A stretch of 64,000 nt of DNA from Aquimarina atlantica (GTDB lineage Bacteria; Bacteroidota; Bacteroidia; Flavobacteriales; Flavobacteriaceae). Shown here in pieces: positions 20,128 to 28,162 of the stretch. The stretch covers positions 62,001 through 126,000 of the forward strand of contig NZ_AQRA01000008.1 of NCBI RefSeq assembly GCF_000626715.1, given 5' to 3'. The stretch's first letter is position 1, and each line of letters opens with the position of its first letter. The position numbers and the translations under genes are program-made. A model generated the notes under the pieces. The model ran no database searches, was not told the DNA's origin, and saw nothing but the letters and a program-made list of their open reading frames with translations.

Positions 20128-20167
20128 TTAAAAGGTCAAACAATTTTAAAATTGTTTGACCTTTTAA
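20128..20167. terminator. Perfect 40-bp palindromic bidirectional terminator
   Basis: Two exact 20-base inverted halves (core AAGGTCAAACAATTTT and its complement). It lies between the convergent ABC ATPase gene and the 8-cysteine protein gene. Each strand ends the stem with TTTT, fitting an intrinsic terminator shared by both. Confidence 0.85.
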
Positions 20168-20187
20168 ATAGGATGAAGACTTTTTGA

Positions 20188-20574
20188 TTAGTTACATTTT
20201 ACCCATCTACCGCTACTACTGGTTTCTTCCCATTTATGAGCATTCCCTCCTTCACAATTAGGAAACCCAGTGCCGCAATACTTTTTTTCTTTGGTAGTTA
20301 CAACATATTTTTTTTCACATAACCAAAGACAACTCCAATGTTTTTGACATGATTTTTCTGTACGACTACGTTCTCTGGTATCTCCGCAACCAGATGATGT
20401 TCCTCCGCACACCCAGCTTCCTGTAAGGTCTTCAGAAAATTCTACTGTAGTTATTTCATCTGAAACTATGTTTCTTTTGTTTTCAAAACTAGTAAGTACA
20501 ACAATAAAAATTAGTAGCCCCACTACTGATAACAAAGTAGAGATTGTTGATTTTTTCATTTTTTGTGTTTTCAT
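20188..20574 (-). CDS. Exported cysteine-rich small protein (8 Cys), unknown function
   Basis: 128 residues, not recognised. The N-terminus has a basic start and one hydrophobic segment (about 10-29), a signal peptide or anchor; Met6 is an equally plausible start. The mature part holds eight cysteines (56, 63, 76, 82, 86, 100, 107, 127), an even number that could form four disulphides outside the cytoplasm. A closely spaced aromatic/Cys stretch, CQKHWSCLWLC, lies in the middle. Its gene follows a membrane AraC regulator and a double-glycine Cys-rich peptide on the same strand. It could be a further secreted peptide or a maturation, immunity or surface protein. Confidence 0.6.
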   Translation of the reverse strand: MKTQKMKKSTISTLLSVVGLLIFIVVLTSFENKRNIVSDEITTVEFSEDLTGSWVCGGTSSGCGDTRERSRTEKSCQKHWSCLWLCEKKYVVTTKEKKYCGTGFPNCEGGNAHKWEETSSSGRWVKCN

Positions 20575-20654
20575 AATTGTATGGTTTTAAAAGTTATGAG
20601 CATAAAATTACTAACCAACTATAATGTGTAGGGGAGAAAAAACCTTGTAAAACG

Positions 20655-21734
20655 TTAACTTAAATTATTCTTTACTTCTTTTTTATTTAAGTTTCGGTAC
20701 TTAGAAGGTGTTGTAGCCGTATGTTTTGTAAAGGCCTTATAAAAAGTGACTTTATTATTAAAACCCGACTCTGTAGCAATAGCTTCTATTTTATAAATAT
20801 TGTATGCATTGTCTTTCAATAGTTTTTGAGAATACATCACTCGGTGCTTGTTCACGTAATCATTAAAATTTTCTTGAATAAATTCAGAAAAGGTTTGCGA
20901 AATCTTATAGGGTTTCACGTTAAGCTTTTTGGCCAAATAACCAATGGTAAGATCATTTTTTAAGAATATTAAATCATGAATAAACAGTTCATTAATCTTG
21001 TTTTGAATTTGAACCATATCGTCATAATCCAATGTAGAGTTCGAGTATTTTTTTGTGATCTCTTTAAGAAATTGAGGATTGGTATAGAGAATAATCCCAA
21101 CAACAAAAATCATGATATTATTAAACAAATAATAATAAGCAAATTGACGCCAGCCATCAGCGAATAAAGTAAGGAATGAAATGATCAGAGTAGAACAGAT
21201 GTATATAATCGCGAGTGTAAATAAGTATACTAATACATTTGATGATAGTTTTGTCCTGTTTTTTATGCTTACATAAATAACAGCAATTGCATATAATAGT
21301 TGATGAATAGCTCTGGCATAATTTATAGGCATGATTTGATCCAAAAAACGCTCCCTCATGTATTGTAAACGCTCTTCATTGGGTAACATCAAAATATCTA
21401 TTATGAGAATATATATAATTATAAATGCTATAAAATGTAAACCATCAATTTTTGAATATCTGTTTTTGTTATAGATAAAAGATTGAAAATGAAACCATAA
21501 AAAAGGACCATAGAGAAAACCCATATCGAAATAAAACCATCCCAAAAACTGGGGATATACTATTGATAGTTTACTGGTCCCATATAGAAATACTAAAATT
21601 TCCAAACCAAATATTCCTGAAAATAAACCGATAGTCCAGCTTTTTAAATTTTTAGAATATTTGAAGAAAACTCCTCCGGAAATAAAAAGAATTGTAAGAG
21701 CTTGTATGAGAAGAAAATACCTTATGATGGTCAT
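20655..21734 (-). CDS. Membrane-anchored AraC-family transcriptional regulator
   Basis: 359 residues. The first 220 or so form seven hydrophobic segments (for example FLLIQALTILFISGGVFF and FAYYYLFNNIMIFVVGIILY). The last 110 form an AraC double helix-turn-helix: LTIGYLAKKLNVKPYKISQTF is the first and IEAIATESGFNNKVTFYKAF the second. Such proteins are thought to sense a membrane or extracellular signal and act on DNA directly. It lies between the Cys-rich peptide gene (196 bases upstream) and the 8-Cys protein gene (80 bases downstream), all on one strand, so it may control that locus. The ligand is unknown. Confidence 0.88.
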   Translation of the reverse strand: MTIIRYFLLIQALTILFISGGVFFKYSKNLKSWTIGLFSGIFGLEILVFLYGTSKLSIVYPQFLGWFYFDMGFLYGPFLWFHFQSFIYNKNRYSKIDGLHFIAFIIIYILIIDILMLPNEERLQYMRERFLDQIMPINYARAIHQLLYAIAVIYVSIKNRTKLSSNVLVYLFTLAIIYICSTLIISFLTLFADGWRQFAYYYLFNNIMIFVVGIILYTNPQFLKEITKKYSNSTLDYDDMVQIQNKINELFIHDLIFLKNDLTIGYLAKKLNVKPYKISQTFSEFIQENFNDYVNKHRVMYSQKLLKDNAYNIYKIEAIATESGFNNKVTFYKAFTKHTATTPSKYRNLNKKEVKNNLS

Positions 21735-21862
21735 ATTGAAAAAATAATGGACAACTCCTCTCTTTTTTTAGAATCATTGTGATATTTTAATTTTTTGACA
21801 AGAGAGCTGTAAAATACCTTTCGAGATTAGAAGAAAGATACAAAAGGACATGTTTTTTTGGT

Positions 21863-21900
21863 ATATAGGGTATTGAAAATTCAATCTCAGCACCCTATAT
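21863..21900 (-). promoter_or_regulatory. Intercistronic hairpin between peptide and regulator genes
   Basis: A 9-bp stem (ATATAGGGT/ACCCTATAT) encloses a second short inverted repeat (ATTGAA/TTCAAT). It lies 31 bases after the Cys-rich peptide stop and before the AraC regulator gene. No U-run follows on the minus strand, so it looks more like a processing or stability element, or a weak terminator that would keep peptide mRNA above regulator mRNA. Confidence 0.45.
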
Positions 21901-21930
21901 TATTTTTTAAGTTAAAAAAGAAAAAAATAG

Positions 21931-22122
21931 TTAATTCCAGCACGTGCCACCTGGCTGTAGACCCGGATAAGAATCTAAAAAGCATAATTCTACAGCATAA
22001 CAACATCCCTGACCCCCGGGGCAATCCTGGTGACTGGTACAACGCCTGTGAGCACCGCCCATAATTTTTTGCTGTTGCTTTTTGTTTAGTGCTTTACCTA
22101 AGTTTAATAATTTTGATTTCAT
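21931..22122 (-). CDS. Double-glycine leader peptide with knottin-like cysteine pattern
   Basis: 63 residues. The N-terminal 23 residues form a Bacteroidota GG-type leader: a basic start, LNLGKALNKKQQQKIMGG, with the Gly-Gly at 22-23. The core has six cysteines at 28, 34, 40, 41, 47 and 61, i.e. C-x5-C-x5-CC-x5-C-x13-C, which fits the spacing of inhibitor-cystine-knot peptides; CPGGQGCC also recalls part of WAP domains. Family knowledge: GG leaders are cut by C39-type ABC exporters, but none is encoded in this window. The peptide could be a bacteriocin-like or signalling product. The start ATG is well placed, and a TACCT-A-AGGTA dyad lies about 40 bases upstream. Confidence 0.75.
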   Translation of the reverse strand: MKSKLLNLGKALNKKQQQKIMGGAHRRCTSHQDCPGGQGCCYAVELCFLDSYPGLQPGGTCWN

Positions 22123-22501
22123 AATAAGAGTTTTAAGAGATTTTTACCTTAAACATTTATAGATACCTAAGGTATGAGTCTAAAATTTTGATAGAATAAT
22201 AGTTTATAAAAACCACAATGAATTTATTGAATAATTTTTACCTGGAAAACAAATCATAATTATATTTAACATTTTGATAATCAATAAAGTGTTGATATCG
22301 TGATTTCCTTAATTTTCAATGTAATATTTTGATCAATAATCAATATGATAAAAAAAGAGAGCTTAAGCCGAGAAAAATATGTTAACAACCGGTTTTTTAA
22401 CGAAAGAAATGTATTTTTACAACGAACACATAATTTTTGTGTACAATCAACACACTAAAAGTCAAGTTTTTTAGTTATCACACGTATAAATTTAATCTGG
22501 T
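22123..22501. promoter_or_regulatory. 379-bp divergent regulatory gap with inverted motifs
   Basis: The gap separates the divergent Cys-rich peptide and sprE genes and is very AT-rich. A dyad TACCT-A-AGGTA at 22164-22174 sits upstream of the peptide gene. Two related motifs lie on the sprE side, ATTTTGATAATCAAT at 22271-22285 and ATTTTGATCAATAATCAAT at 22326-22344, each with a TTGAT/ATCAA inverted core. I find no convincing TAnnTTTG element, RNA gene or further coding frame. Confidence 0.4.
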
Positions 22502-25147
22502 TTGGGCAGAAAATTATTAAAGATCGCGCTGATATTGCTTTTGGCAATTGTAGGATTTGCTTGTTCTCGTAAAAAGGACAAGTTTATAAATCGTACATGG
22601 CATGATGTTACTACAAAAAATAATACGCTATATAATGGCCGATTAGCTTTTGATATAGGCAAAGAAGATATCGTTCAATCTTATAAAGATAATTTCTGGG
22701 AGTTACTACCGGTAGAAAGGATGATTGTAAGTGAAGATGTTAGACTCCCTAACGAAGTGCTTAATAAAAACTTTGATAAGGCAGAAGAAAAGGCGGTAAA
22801 AGCAATCCAAAAACATAGCATGCTTATTGATAATAAGGAACGTAACCCTAAAATCGATGAAGCATTTTTGCTATTAGGTAAAGCTCGTTATTTTGAACAA
22901 CGTTTTGTGCCGGCATTAGAAGCTTTTAACTATATTCTATATAAATATCCCACAAGTAATACGATCAATCATGCTAAAGTATGGAGGGCCAAAACGAATC
23001 TTCGTCTTGATAATAACGATAAAGCGATAGAGGATCTTACCAGAATGATCGAACAGGAGTTTATGAAACCTCAGGATTATGCCGATGCTGTAGCTATGAT
23101 GGCTCAGGCATATATTAATTTAGAAAGAAAAGACTCTGCCGTTACTTATATTACCAAAGCTGCTGTTCATACCAGAAAAAATGAAGAAAAAGGCAGATAC
23201 CTCTATATAAAAGGACAATTATTAAATGAATTGGGTTATAAGGATAGTGCAAATTATGCTTTTGATCAGGTCATTGCACTTAATAGAAAGGCACCCAGAA
23301 AATATATGATGAATGCCTATATGGCAAAAGCCCGAAATTTTAATTACGAGAAAGGGAATAAAGAAGAATTTCTCGAATTATTAGGTGACCTTGAAAAAAA
23401 TAGAGAAAATCGCCCATTTTTGGATAAAATATATAACCAAAAAGCAGTCTATTTTAAAACTTTGGATTCTATTGATTTGGCTATAACATATTATAATAAA
23501 TCATTGCGAACAAAGTCTGAAGATAAATACTTAGAATCCCTTAATTATTATACTCTTGGGGATATTAGCTTTGACAGAAAAGAGTACGCTATCTCTGGAG
23601 CATATTATGATAGTACACTTCAGCGAATGATTGTAGATTCAAAACGGTATAGGGTATTAAAGAAAAAGAGAGACAATCTTGAGGACGTTATTTTATATGA
23701 AGGTATTGCCAAAACAAACGACAGTATTCTTACTGTTTTGGCTATGTCACCAGAACAGAGAATAGCGTATTATGCAGAGTATACCAATGCATTAAAAACA
23801 AAAGCTATAGAACAAGAAAAAGCTGCAGAAATTGCCAGAATAAAGGATAACTTGCCTGTAGAACAAAGGTACAGACAGCCAGGTTCTGGATTTCGAACAG
23901 ATACTAAAGGACCAAGTGTAGAAGGAGGAACTTTTTATTTCTATAACCAAACTACTGTAGCCTATGGTAAAACTGCATTTAAAAGAACATATGGAAACAG
24001 AGAGTTACAAGACAATTGGAGAGTTTCGAGTATTTCTAATCCAGGCGCCGTTTCTACAGTAGAGGAAGAGAAAAAGGATGAATACTCTATCGATACTGAT
24101 CCAACATTTGATCCGCAAACCTATATTGCTCAATTGCCAACCGACCCTTCAGCTATAGATAGCCTTCAAACCGATCGTAACTTTGCCTATTATCAACTCG
24201 GAGTTATATATAAAGAAAAATTTCAGGAATATGGTTTAGCTATAGATAAATTCGAGAATCTATTGCAAAGTAATCCCGAAAAACGTTTGATTATTCCTTC
24301 TAAATATAATCTGTATAAAATTTATTTGGCACAAGGGAATACCTCGAGATCCAATGCAATGATGCAGGATATTATTAATAATCATGGAGAATCGAGATAT
24401 GCCAAAATTCTTCAAAATCCTGATGAAGCATTAAAAGATGATGAAAATAGCCCAACATCAATATATAATAGGTTATATAGGGATTTTCAGAATCAAAAAT
24501 ATGCATCTGTAATAAAAGAAAGCGATGTGATGATTACAAGATTTGGAGGAGATGAAGATTTCTTACCCAAATTTGAATTATTGAAAGCTCAAGCGATAGG
24601 ACGTTATAGAGGGTTTGAAGCCTATAAAGAAGCCCTTAATTATGTAGCTCTTAATTACCCTCAAAGCCCAGAAGGTAAAAAGGCACAGGTGATCTATCAG
24701 GTTACGATTCCGCAAATTCAGGATAATGCATTTTTGACCAATATAGACGATCAGAATAATCATAAGTTGATTTATGCATTTTCTACTTTTGGAAACAATC
24801 AAGCGCAAGCATTAAAAGAACAAATAGAAGCTATTATCAAAGAACTTCGATATGAGAAGATGAAAGTTTCTTTAGATGTATATAATAAAGATCAACAATT
24901 TGTAGTTGTACATACAAACGGAAATAGATTAGCAGCAGAAGGGTTTGGAGAATTATTGTCTTTGGGTAAAACCGAAGATACGCGTGGTGTAGATTTAACA
25001 AAGTGGAACAGGAAAAAGAAATATTATGAAAAAGTGGAGGCTACGTATTTTACAATAGCATCTCCAAATTATAGAGTACTTCAGATTCATAAAAATCTTG
25101 AAGAATATGCTCAATCAGAACCAGAATTAGAACCAGAAACCGAATAA
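22502..25147 (+). CDS. sprE: SprE/PorW-type TPR lipoprotein of gliding and type IX secretion
   Basis: 881 residues. A lipoprotein signal ends at Cys21 (AIVGFAC), then SRKKDKFINRTWHDVTTKNNTLYNG, the typical start of flavobacterial SprE. The body is a string of tetratricopeptide repeats, roughly residues 80-420 and 560-760, with a proline/charged linker between. SprE/PorW is needed for gliding motility and type IX secretion in Flavobacterium and Porphyromonas and is attached to the outer membrane or periplasmic core. A TTG start is chosen because it gives a proper lipoprotein signal. The bactofilin gene follows 23 bases downstream, a gene order I recall from other Flavobacteriaceae. Confidence 0.88.
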   Translation: MGRKLLKIALILLLAIVGFACSRKKDKFINRTWHDVTTKNNTLYNGRLAFDIGKEDIVQSYKDNFWELLPVERMIVSEDVRLPNEVLNKNFDKAEEKAVKAIQKHSMLIDNKERNPKIDEAFLLLGKARYFEQRFVPALEAFNYILYKYPTSNTINHAKVWRAKTNLRLDNNDKAIEDLTRMIEQEFMKPQDYADAVAMMAQAYINLERKDSAVTYITKAAVHTRKNEEKGRYLYIKGQLLNELGYKDSANYAFDQVIALNRKAPRKYMMNAYMAKARNFNYEKGNKEEFLELLGDLEKNRENRPFLDKIYNQKAVYFKTLDSIDLAITYYNKSLRTKSEDKYLESLNYYTLGDISFDRKEYAISGAYYDSTLQRMIVDSKRYRVLKKKRDNLEDVILYEGIAKTNDSILTVLAMSPEQRIAYYAEYTNALKTKAIEQEKAAEIARIKDNLPVEQRYRQPGSGFRTDTKGPSVEGGTFYFYNQTTVAYGKTAFKRTYGNRELQDNWRVSSISNPGAVSTVEEEKKDEYSIDTDPTFDPQTYIAQLPTDPSAIDSLQTDRNFAYYQLGVIYKEKFQEYGLAIDKFENLLQSNPEKRLIIPSKYNLYKIYLAQGNTSRSNAMMQDIINNHGESRYAKILQNPDEALKDDENSPTSIYNRLYRDFQNQKYASVIKESDVMITRFGGDEDFLPKFELLKAQAIGRYRGFEAYKEALNYVALNYPQSPEGKKAQVIYQVTIPQIQDNAFLTNIDDQNNHKLIYAFSTFGNNQAQALKEQIEAIIKELRYEKMKVSLDVYNKDQQFVVVHTNGNRLAAEGFGELLSLGKTEDTRGVDLTKWNRKKKYYEKVEATYFTIASPNYRVLQIHKNLEEYAQSEPELEPETE

Positions 25148-25170
25148 TCATTTAATCCCCCTTATATATT

Positions 25171-25617
25171 ATGTTTTCAGACAATAAAAAAGGAAGAGAC
25201 TACGGCAGTACAACCGATTTCTCTCGTAACCAAAACAAAATCTCAGAAGGAACTAAAATCGTAGGAGATGTTATTTCTGAAGGAGGTTTTAGAATTGAAG
25301 GTACTATCGAAGGAACTTTTAAAACTACTGGCAAAGTAGTAGTAGGAACGTCAGGCTTTATTAAAGGTACATTAGAGTGCTCTGATGCAGATTTCGAAGG
25401 TAAGTTCTCAGGAACTCTTAACGTGTCAAATACCTTATCTTTAAAACCAACAGCACATATCGAAGGTGAAGTTACCGTAGGTAAATTAGCTGTCGAACCA
25501 GGAGCAAACTTTAATGCATCTTGTTCTATGAAAGGTAATGTAAAATCTTTGAGCAAGCCTAGTGAACAGAAATCTTCACAACCTCAAACAACACAAGGGC
25601 AAGGAAAATCGGCTTAG
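25171..25617 (+). CDS. Bactofilin-like polymer-forming cytoskeletal protein
   Basis: 148 residues. A central beta-helical domain of short repeats rich in Gly, Ile and Val (EGTKIVGDVISEGGFRIEGT, then VVVGTSGFIKGTL and AHIEGEVTVGKLAVEPG) is flanked by disordered ends, the C-terminal one rich in Ser, Gln and Thr. Bactofilins self-assemble into filaments that position envelope machinery. Cotranscription with sprE suggests a link to cell shape or motility. An inverted repeat immediately follows the stop codon. Confidence 0.9.
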   Translation: MFSDNKKGRDYGSTTDFSRNQNKISEGTKIVGDVISEGGFRIEGTIEGTFKTTGKVVVGTSGFIKGTLECSDADFEGKFSGTLNVSNTLSLKPTAHIEGEVTVGKLAVEPGANFNASCSMKGNVKSLSKPSEQKSSQPQTTQGQGKSA

Positions 25618-25679
25618 ATTAGAAGTTTGTATTTGCTGGATTAGGTTTTCTCTTGATAGAGTAAATACAAACTTCTAAT
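25618..25679 (+). terminator. Long inverted repeat after bactofilin gene
   Basis: A perfect 17-bp stem (ATTAGAAGTTTGTATTT and its complement) begins on the base after the stop codon and encloses a 28-base loop. The following bases are A-rich rather than a clean U-run, so it may be a factor-assisted terminator. The rest of the 317-bp gap to the atpZ-like gene (25680-25934) is AT-rich; a 62-codon frame there (25704-25892) is not convincing, and I see nothing else. Confidence 0.6.
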
Positions 25680-25934
25680 ATAAAAAATGTAACTGTTGAT
25701 AGAGTGTATGAAAAATATCAATTTCATAAAAACACGTACTATAAATTAGTTACAGGGTACCAAAGTGGGTATTTCTCCGAAACGATGAGAGAGAAAAGCT
25801 TCTCTTTAGTAAATAACCTCGATAATTTAGCGATTATTTATTTTGGTTGTGATATAAGGACAAGACCAAACAATAGATTTTCTGTATATTAGAATGTTTA
25901 TTTAAAACGATGTTTTTTCTTAATAAAAGAAATC

Positions 25935-26165
25935 TTGAAAAATAATAATCGAGGCAAGAAGACCTTTAACAAATATATTGCCCTTACAGGAATAGCTTTC
26001 CAAATGGGGGCTACCATATTCCTATGTGCTTATGCCGGAAAAAAACTGGATGCCTACTATGAACTGGATAAACAATGGTTTACCATGGGATTTATTCTTT
26101 TTGGGGTAACTGCTTCTATATATTTGGTAATTAAGCAACTCAATCGGATTAATAAATCGGATTAA
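25935..26165 (+). CDS. AtpZ/AtpI-family small membrane protein
   Basis: 76 residues. Two transmembrane helices are joined by a short loop containing GKKLDAYYELDKQW, the AtpZ/AtpI signature region; the Gly-x2-Leu-Asp motif matches subunits said to help magnesium or calcium entry or c-ring assembly for F-type ATP synthases. A TTG start is used. It lies two genes upstream of atpB, as is usual in Bacteroidota, supporting an accessory role for the F1Fo enzyme. Confidence 0.88.
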   Translation: MKNNNRGKKTFNKYIALTGIAFQMGATIFLCAYAGKKLDAYYELDKQWFTMGFILFGVTASIYLVIKQLNRINKSD

Positions 26166-26274
26166 TTATTAACATATCACGTATTAGATTTTTAAATTTC
26201 TTACTTGCTTATGCATGTTTAGAAAATTTTAGATATTTGATGAGTTTTTTTGAATATAGAATTTTAATACGCTA

Positions 26275-26652
26275 ATGGGAAAGAACGTATTTCGTTTTTT
26301 ATTTCTTTTCACTATTGTAATAGCAGGCACTTATTTGATCCATATGGGCATCATAAATGCATTTTTGCTAGAAAGAAATATCAATATTATCAAGCTTTCA
26401 TATATATTTAACAGCACATTTACCTTTGTGTTTACCTTCATTATACTATTACTAAGTAAAAAATTTAAAGACCAACTTGGTTTTATTTTTATGGCTGGTA
26501 GCCTTATAAAAATCGGAGTTTTTATTGCTATTAGTAAGTTAAGTGATTTCGAAATCAATAAAAATGTCTTTCTTGATTTTTTTATAGCCTATCTAATCTG
26601 TTTAATCCTCGAAGTCTACTATCTTTCTAAGATTTTGAATTCTAATAAGTAA
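26275..26652 (+). CDS. Four-helix membrane protein, DUF6168-like
   Basis: 125 residues with four hydrophobic helices (FLFLFTIVIAGTYLIHMGII, FTFVFTFIILLLS, FIFMAGSLIKIGVFIAI, FLDFFIAYLICLILEVYYL) and short loops. By size, topology and position between atpZ and atpB it occupies the place of AtpI and resembles flavobacterial DUF6168 proteins. A role in ATP synthase assembly is plausible from context only. Confidence 0.75.
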   Translation: MGKNVFRFLFLFTIVIAGTYLIHMGIINAFLLERNINIIKLSYIFNSTFTFVFTFIILLLSKKFKDQLGFIFMAGSLIKIGVFIAISKLSDFEINKNVFLDFFIAYLICLILEVYYLSKILNSNK

Positions 26653-26733
26653 TTGATTTTCAGAAACTTAATTATTTATAGATAATCTTAAACTTATTTA
26701 GTCAAAATAGTTTAAGAATCTAACATAATTATG

Positions 26734-26741
26734 TACATTTG
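26734..26741 (+). promoter_or_regulatory. Bacteroidota -7 promoter element for the atp operon
   Basis: TACATTTG is an exact TAnnTTTG match followed by CACC, a common initiation context in flavobacteria. It overlaps the upstream in-frame TTG at 26739, which rules that codon out as the atpB start and favours the ATG at 26775. A -33 element is not clear. Confidence 0.6.
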
Positions 26742-26774
26742 CACCGAAATTTAGGAACCGAAATTTTACGCGTA

Positions 26775-27851
26775 ATGCAAAAACATACTGTAGTTAAAAT
26801 TTTATTGATTTTTAGCCTGGTCTTTACGACTGGAAACTTATTTGCCAAAGAATCCGAGAAAAAGGAACATGAAGGAGAAGGAGGTTTAAAAGAACGAATC
26901 AAAGAATTTATAGATCATCACCTTCAAGACTCATATGATTTTACATTGTTTTCTGATGAAGAAGCAAATAAGCATTATGGCTTTCCTTTGCCTGTAATTT
27001 TATGGGATAATGGACTAAAAGTTTTTTCTTCTTCTAAGTTTCATCATGGTGAAACTGTTGCAGAAGTTGATGGTAATTACTATAAACTATACCATTCAAA
27101 AATATACAAAACAGATGCATCGGGAACGATCAATTATGATGAGGATCATCATGCCACCAATGCAAAACCACTTGATTTTTCGATTACCAAAAATGTAGTA
27201 AGTATGCTATTAATTAGTTTACTTATGTTTTTTATGTTTAGAAGTCTTGCAAAATCATATAAGAAAAATAATGGTATCCCTACAGGTGTAGGACGTTTCT
27301 TAGAGCCTTTGGTTTTATTTATAAGAGATGATATCGCTATCCCTAATATAGGTGAACATAAATATAAGAAGTATATGAGCTTTTTGCTTACTGTTTTCTT
27401 CTTTATTTGGTTTTTGAACCTTTTGGGAATGACTCCTCTGGGAGTTAATGTTACAGGAAATATTGCAGTAACTTTTGCGTTGGCATTAATCGTATTTTTA
27501 ATCACTAATTTAACAGCGAATAAAAATTACTGGGGTCACATTTTCTGGATGCCAGGTGTGCCAACTTTTATGAAAGTTGTTTTGGCACCTATAGAATTGT
27601 TAGGAGTTTTTATCAAGCCATTTTCATTAATGATTCGTTTATATGCGAACATGACTGCGGGTCACGTGGTACTAATGAGTATTATCGGAATGATATTCTT
27701 GTTTAAAAACTGGATCGGTGGTCCATTATCATTTGGATTAGCTTTTGCGTTATCAATATTAGAATTATTGGTAGCAGCATTACAAGCTTATATATTTACG
27801 ATGTTGTCTGCACTATACTTCGGTATGGCAAATGAAGAGGCACATCACTAG
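26775..27851 (+). CDS. atpB: ATP synthase Fo subunit a
   Basis: 358 residues. A cleavable signal peptide (KILLIFSLVFTTGNLFA) precedes a long hydrophilic periplasmic region of about 130 residues, then the five or six helices of subunit a. The essential arginine lies in LMIRLYANMTAGH and the last helices carry ALQAYIFTMLSALY. It forms the proton half-channels facing the c-ring. The long signal-bearing N-terminus is normal for Bacteroidota. Start chosen at the ATG after the promoter element rather than the upstream TTG. Confidence 0.95.
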   Translation: MQKHTVVKILLIFSLVFTTGNLFAKESEKKEHEGEGGLKERIKEFIDHHLQDSYDFTLFSDEEANKHYGFPLPVILWDNGLKVFSSSKFHHGETVAEVDGNYYKLYHSKIYKTDASGTINYDEDHHATNAKPLDFSITKNVVSMLLISLLMFFMFRSLAKSYKKNNGIPTGVGRFLEPLVLFIRDDIAIPNIGEHKYKKYMSFLLTVFFFIWFLNLLGMTPLGVNVTGNIAVTFALALIVFLITNLTANKNYWGHIFWMPGVPTFMKVVLAPIELLGVFIKPFSLMIRLYANMTAGHVVLMSIIGMIFLFKNWIGGPLSFGLAFALSILELLVAALQAYIFTMLSALYFGMANEEAHH

Positions 27852-27883
27852 AATTTGAACGTTTAATTTTTAATTATATAATT

Positions 27884-28075
27884 ATGGAAATTCCAAATAT
27901 TGTTGGAGCAGGTTTAATTGTAATAGGTGCTGGTATCGGTATCGGTAGAATTGGTGGTCAGGCGATGGACGCTATCGCTCGTCAGCCAGAAGCTTCTGGT
28001 AAGATACAAACCGCTATGCTTATTGCAGCGGCACTTATTGAAGGTATTGGATTTGCAGCGTTATTCGCAGCTTAA
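27884..28075 (+). CDS. atpE: ATP synthase Fo subunit c
   Basis: 63 residues, two membrane helices. The first is glycine-rich (GAGLIVIGAGIGIGRIGG), the polar loop contains ARQPEA, and the second holds the proton-carrying glutamate in ALIEGIGFAALFA. It forms the rotating ring. The glutamate context lacks an obvious sodium-binding Gln/Thr set, suggesting proton coupling. A stem-loop follows the stop codon, probably to raise the amount of this many-copy subunit. Confidence 0.95.
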   Translation: MEIPNIVGAGLIVIGAGIGIGRIGGQAMDAIARQPEASGKIQTAMLIAAALIEGIGFAALFAA

Positions 28076-28081
28076 TTTACA

Positions 28082-28116
28082 AACAACAGCTATAACGGTT
28101 GGTTGTAGCTGTTGTT
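28082..28116 (+). promoter_or_regulatory. Stem-loop between atpE and atpF
   Basis: An 11-bp perfect stem (AACAACAGCTA/TAGCTGTTGTT) with a 13-base loop lies seven bases after the atpE stop. No strong U-run follows. It is placed to protect the 3' end of atpE mRNA or to partly terminate, giving more subunit c than the downstream subunits. Confidence 0.6.
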
Positions 28117-28162
28117 ATTAGATTTTTAAAATTAAACAGTAAAGAAATTAATATAATTAATA

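Noticed and set aside
21858..22064. 68-codon plus-strand frame opposite the Cys-rich peptide gene
   Set aside because: Antisense to the GG-leader peptide; the minus-strand frame has a recognisable leader and cysteine pattern while this one has no features.
25704..25892. 62-codon plus-strand frame between bactofilin and the atpZ-like gene
   Set aside because: GTG start, no hydrophobic or domain pattern, and AT-biased composition like the surrounding gap; nothing supports translation.
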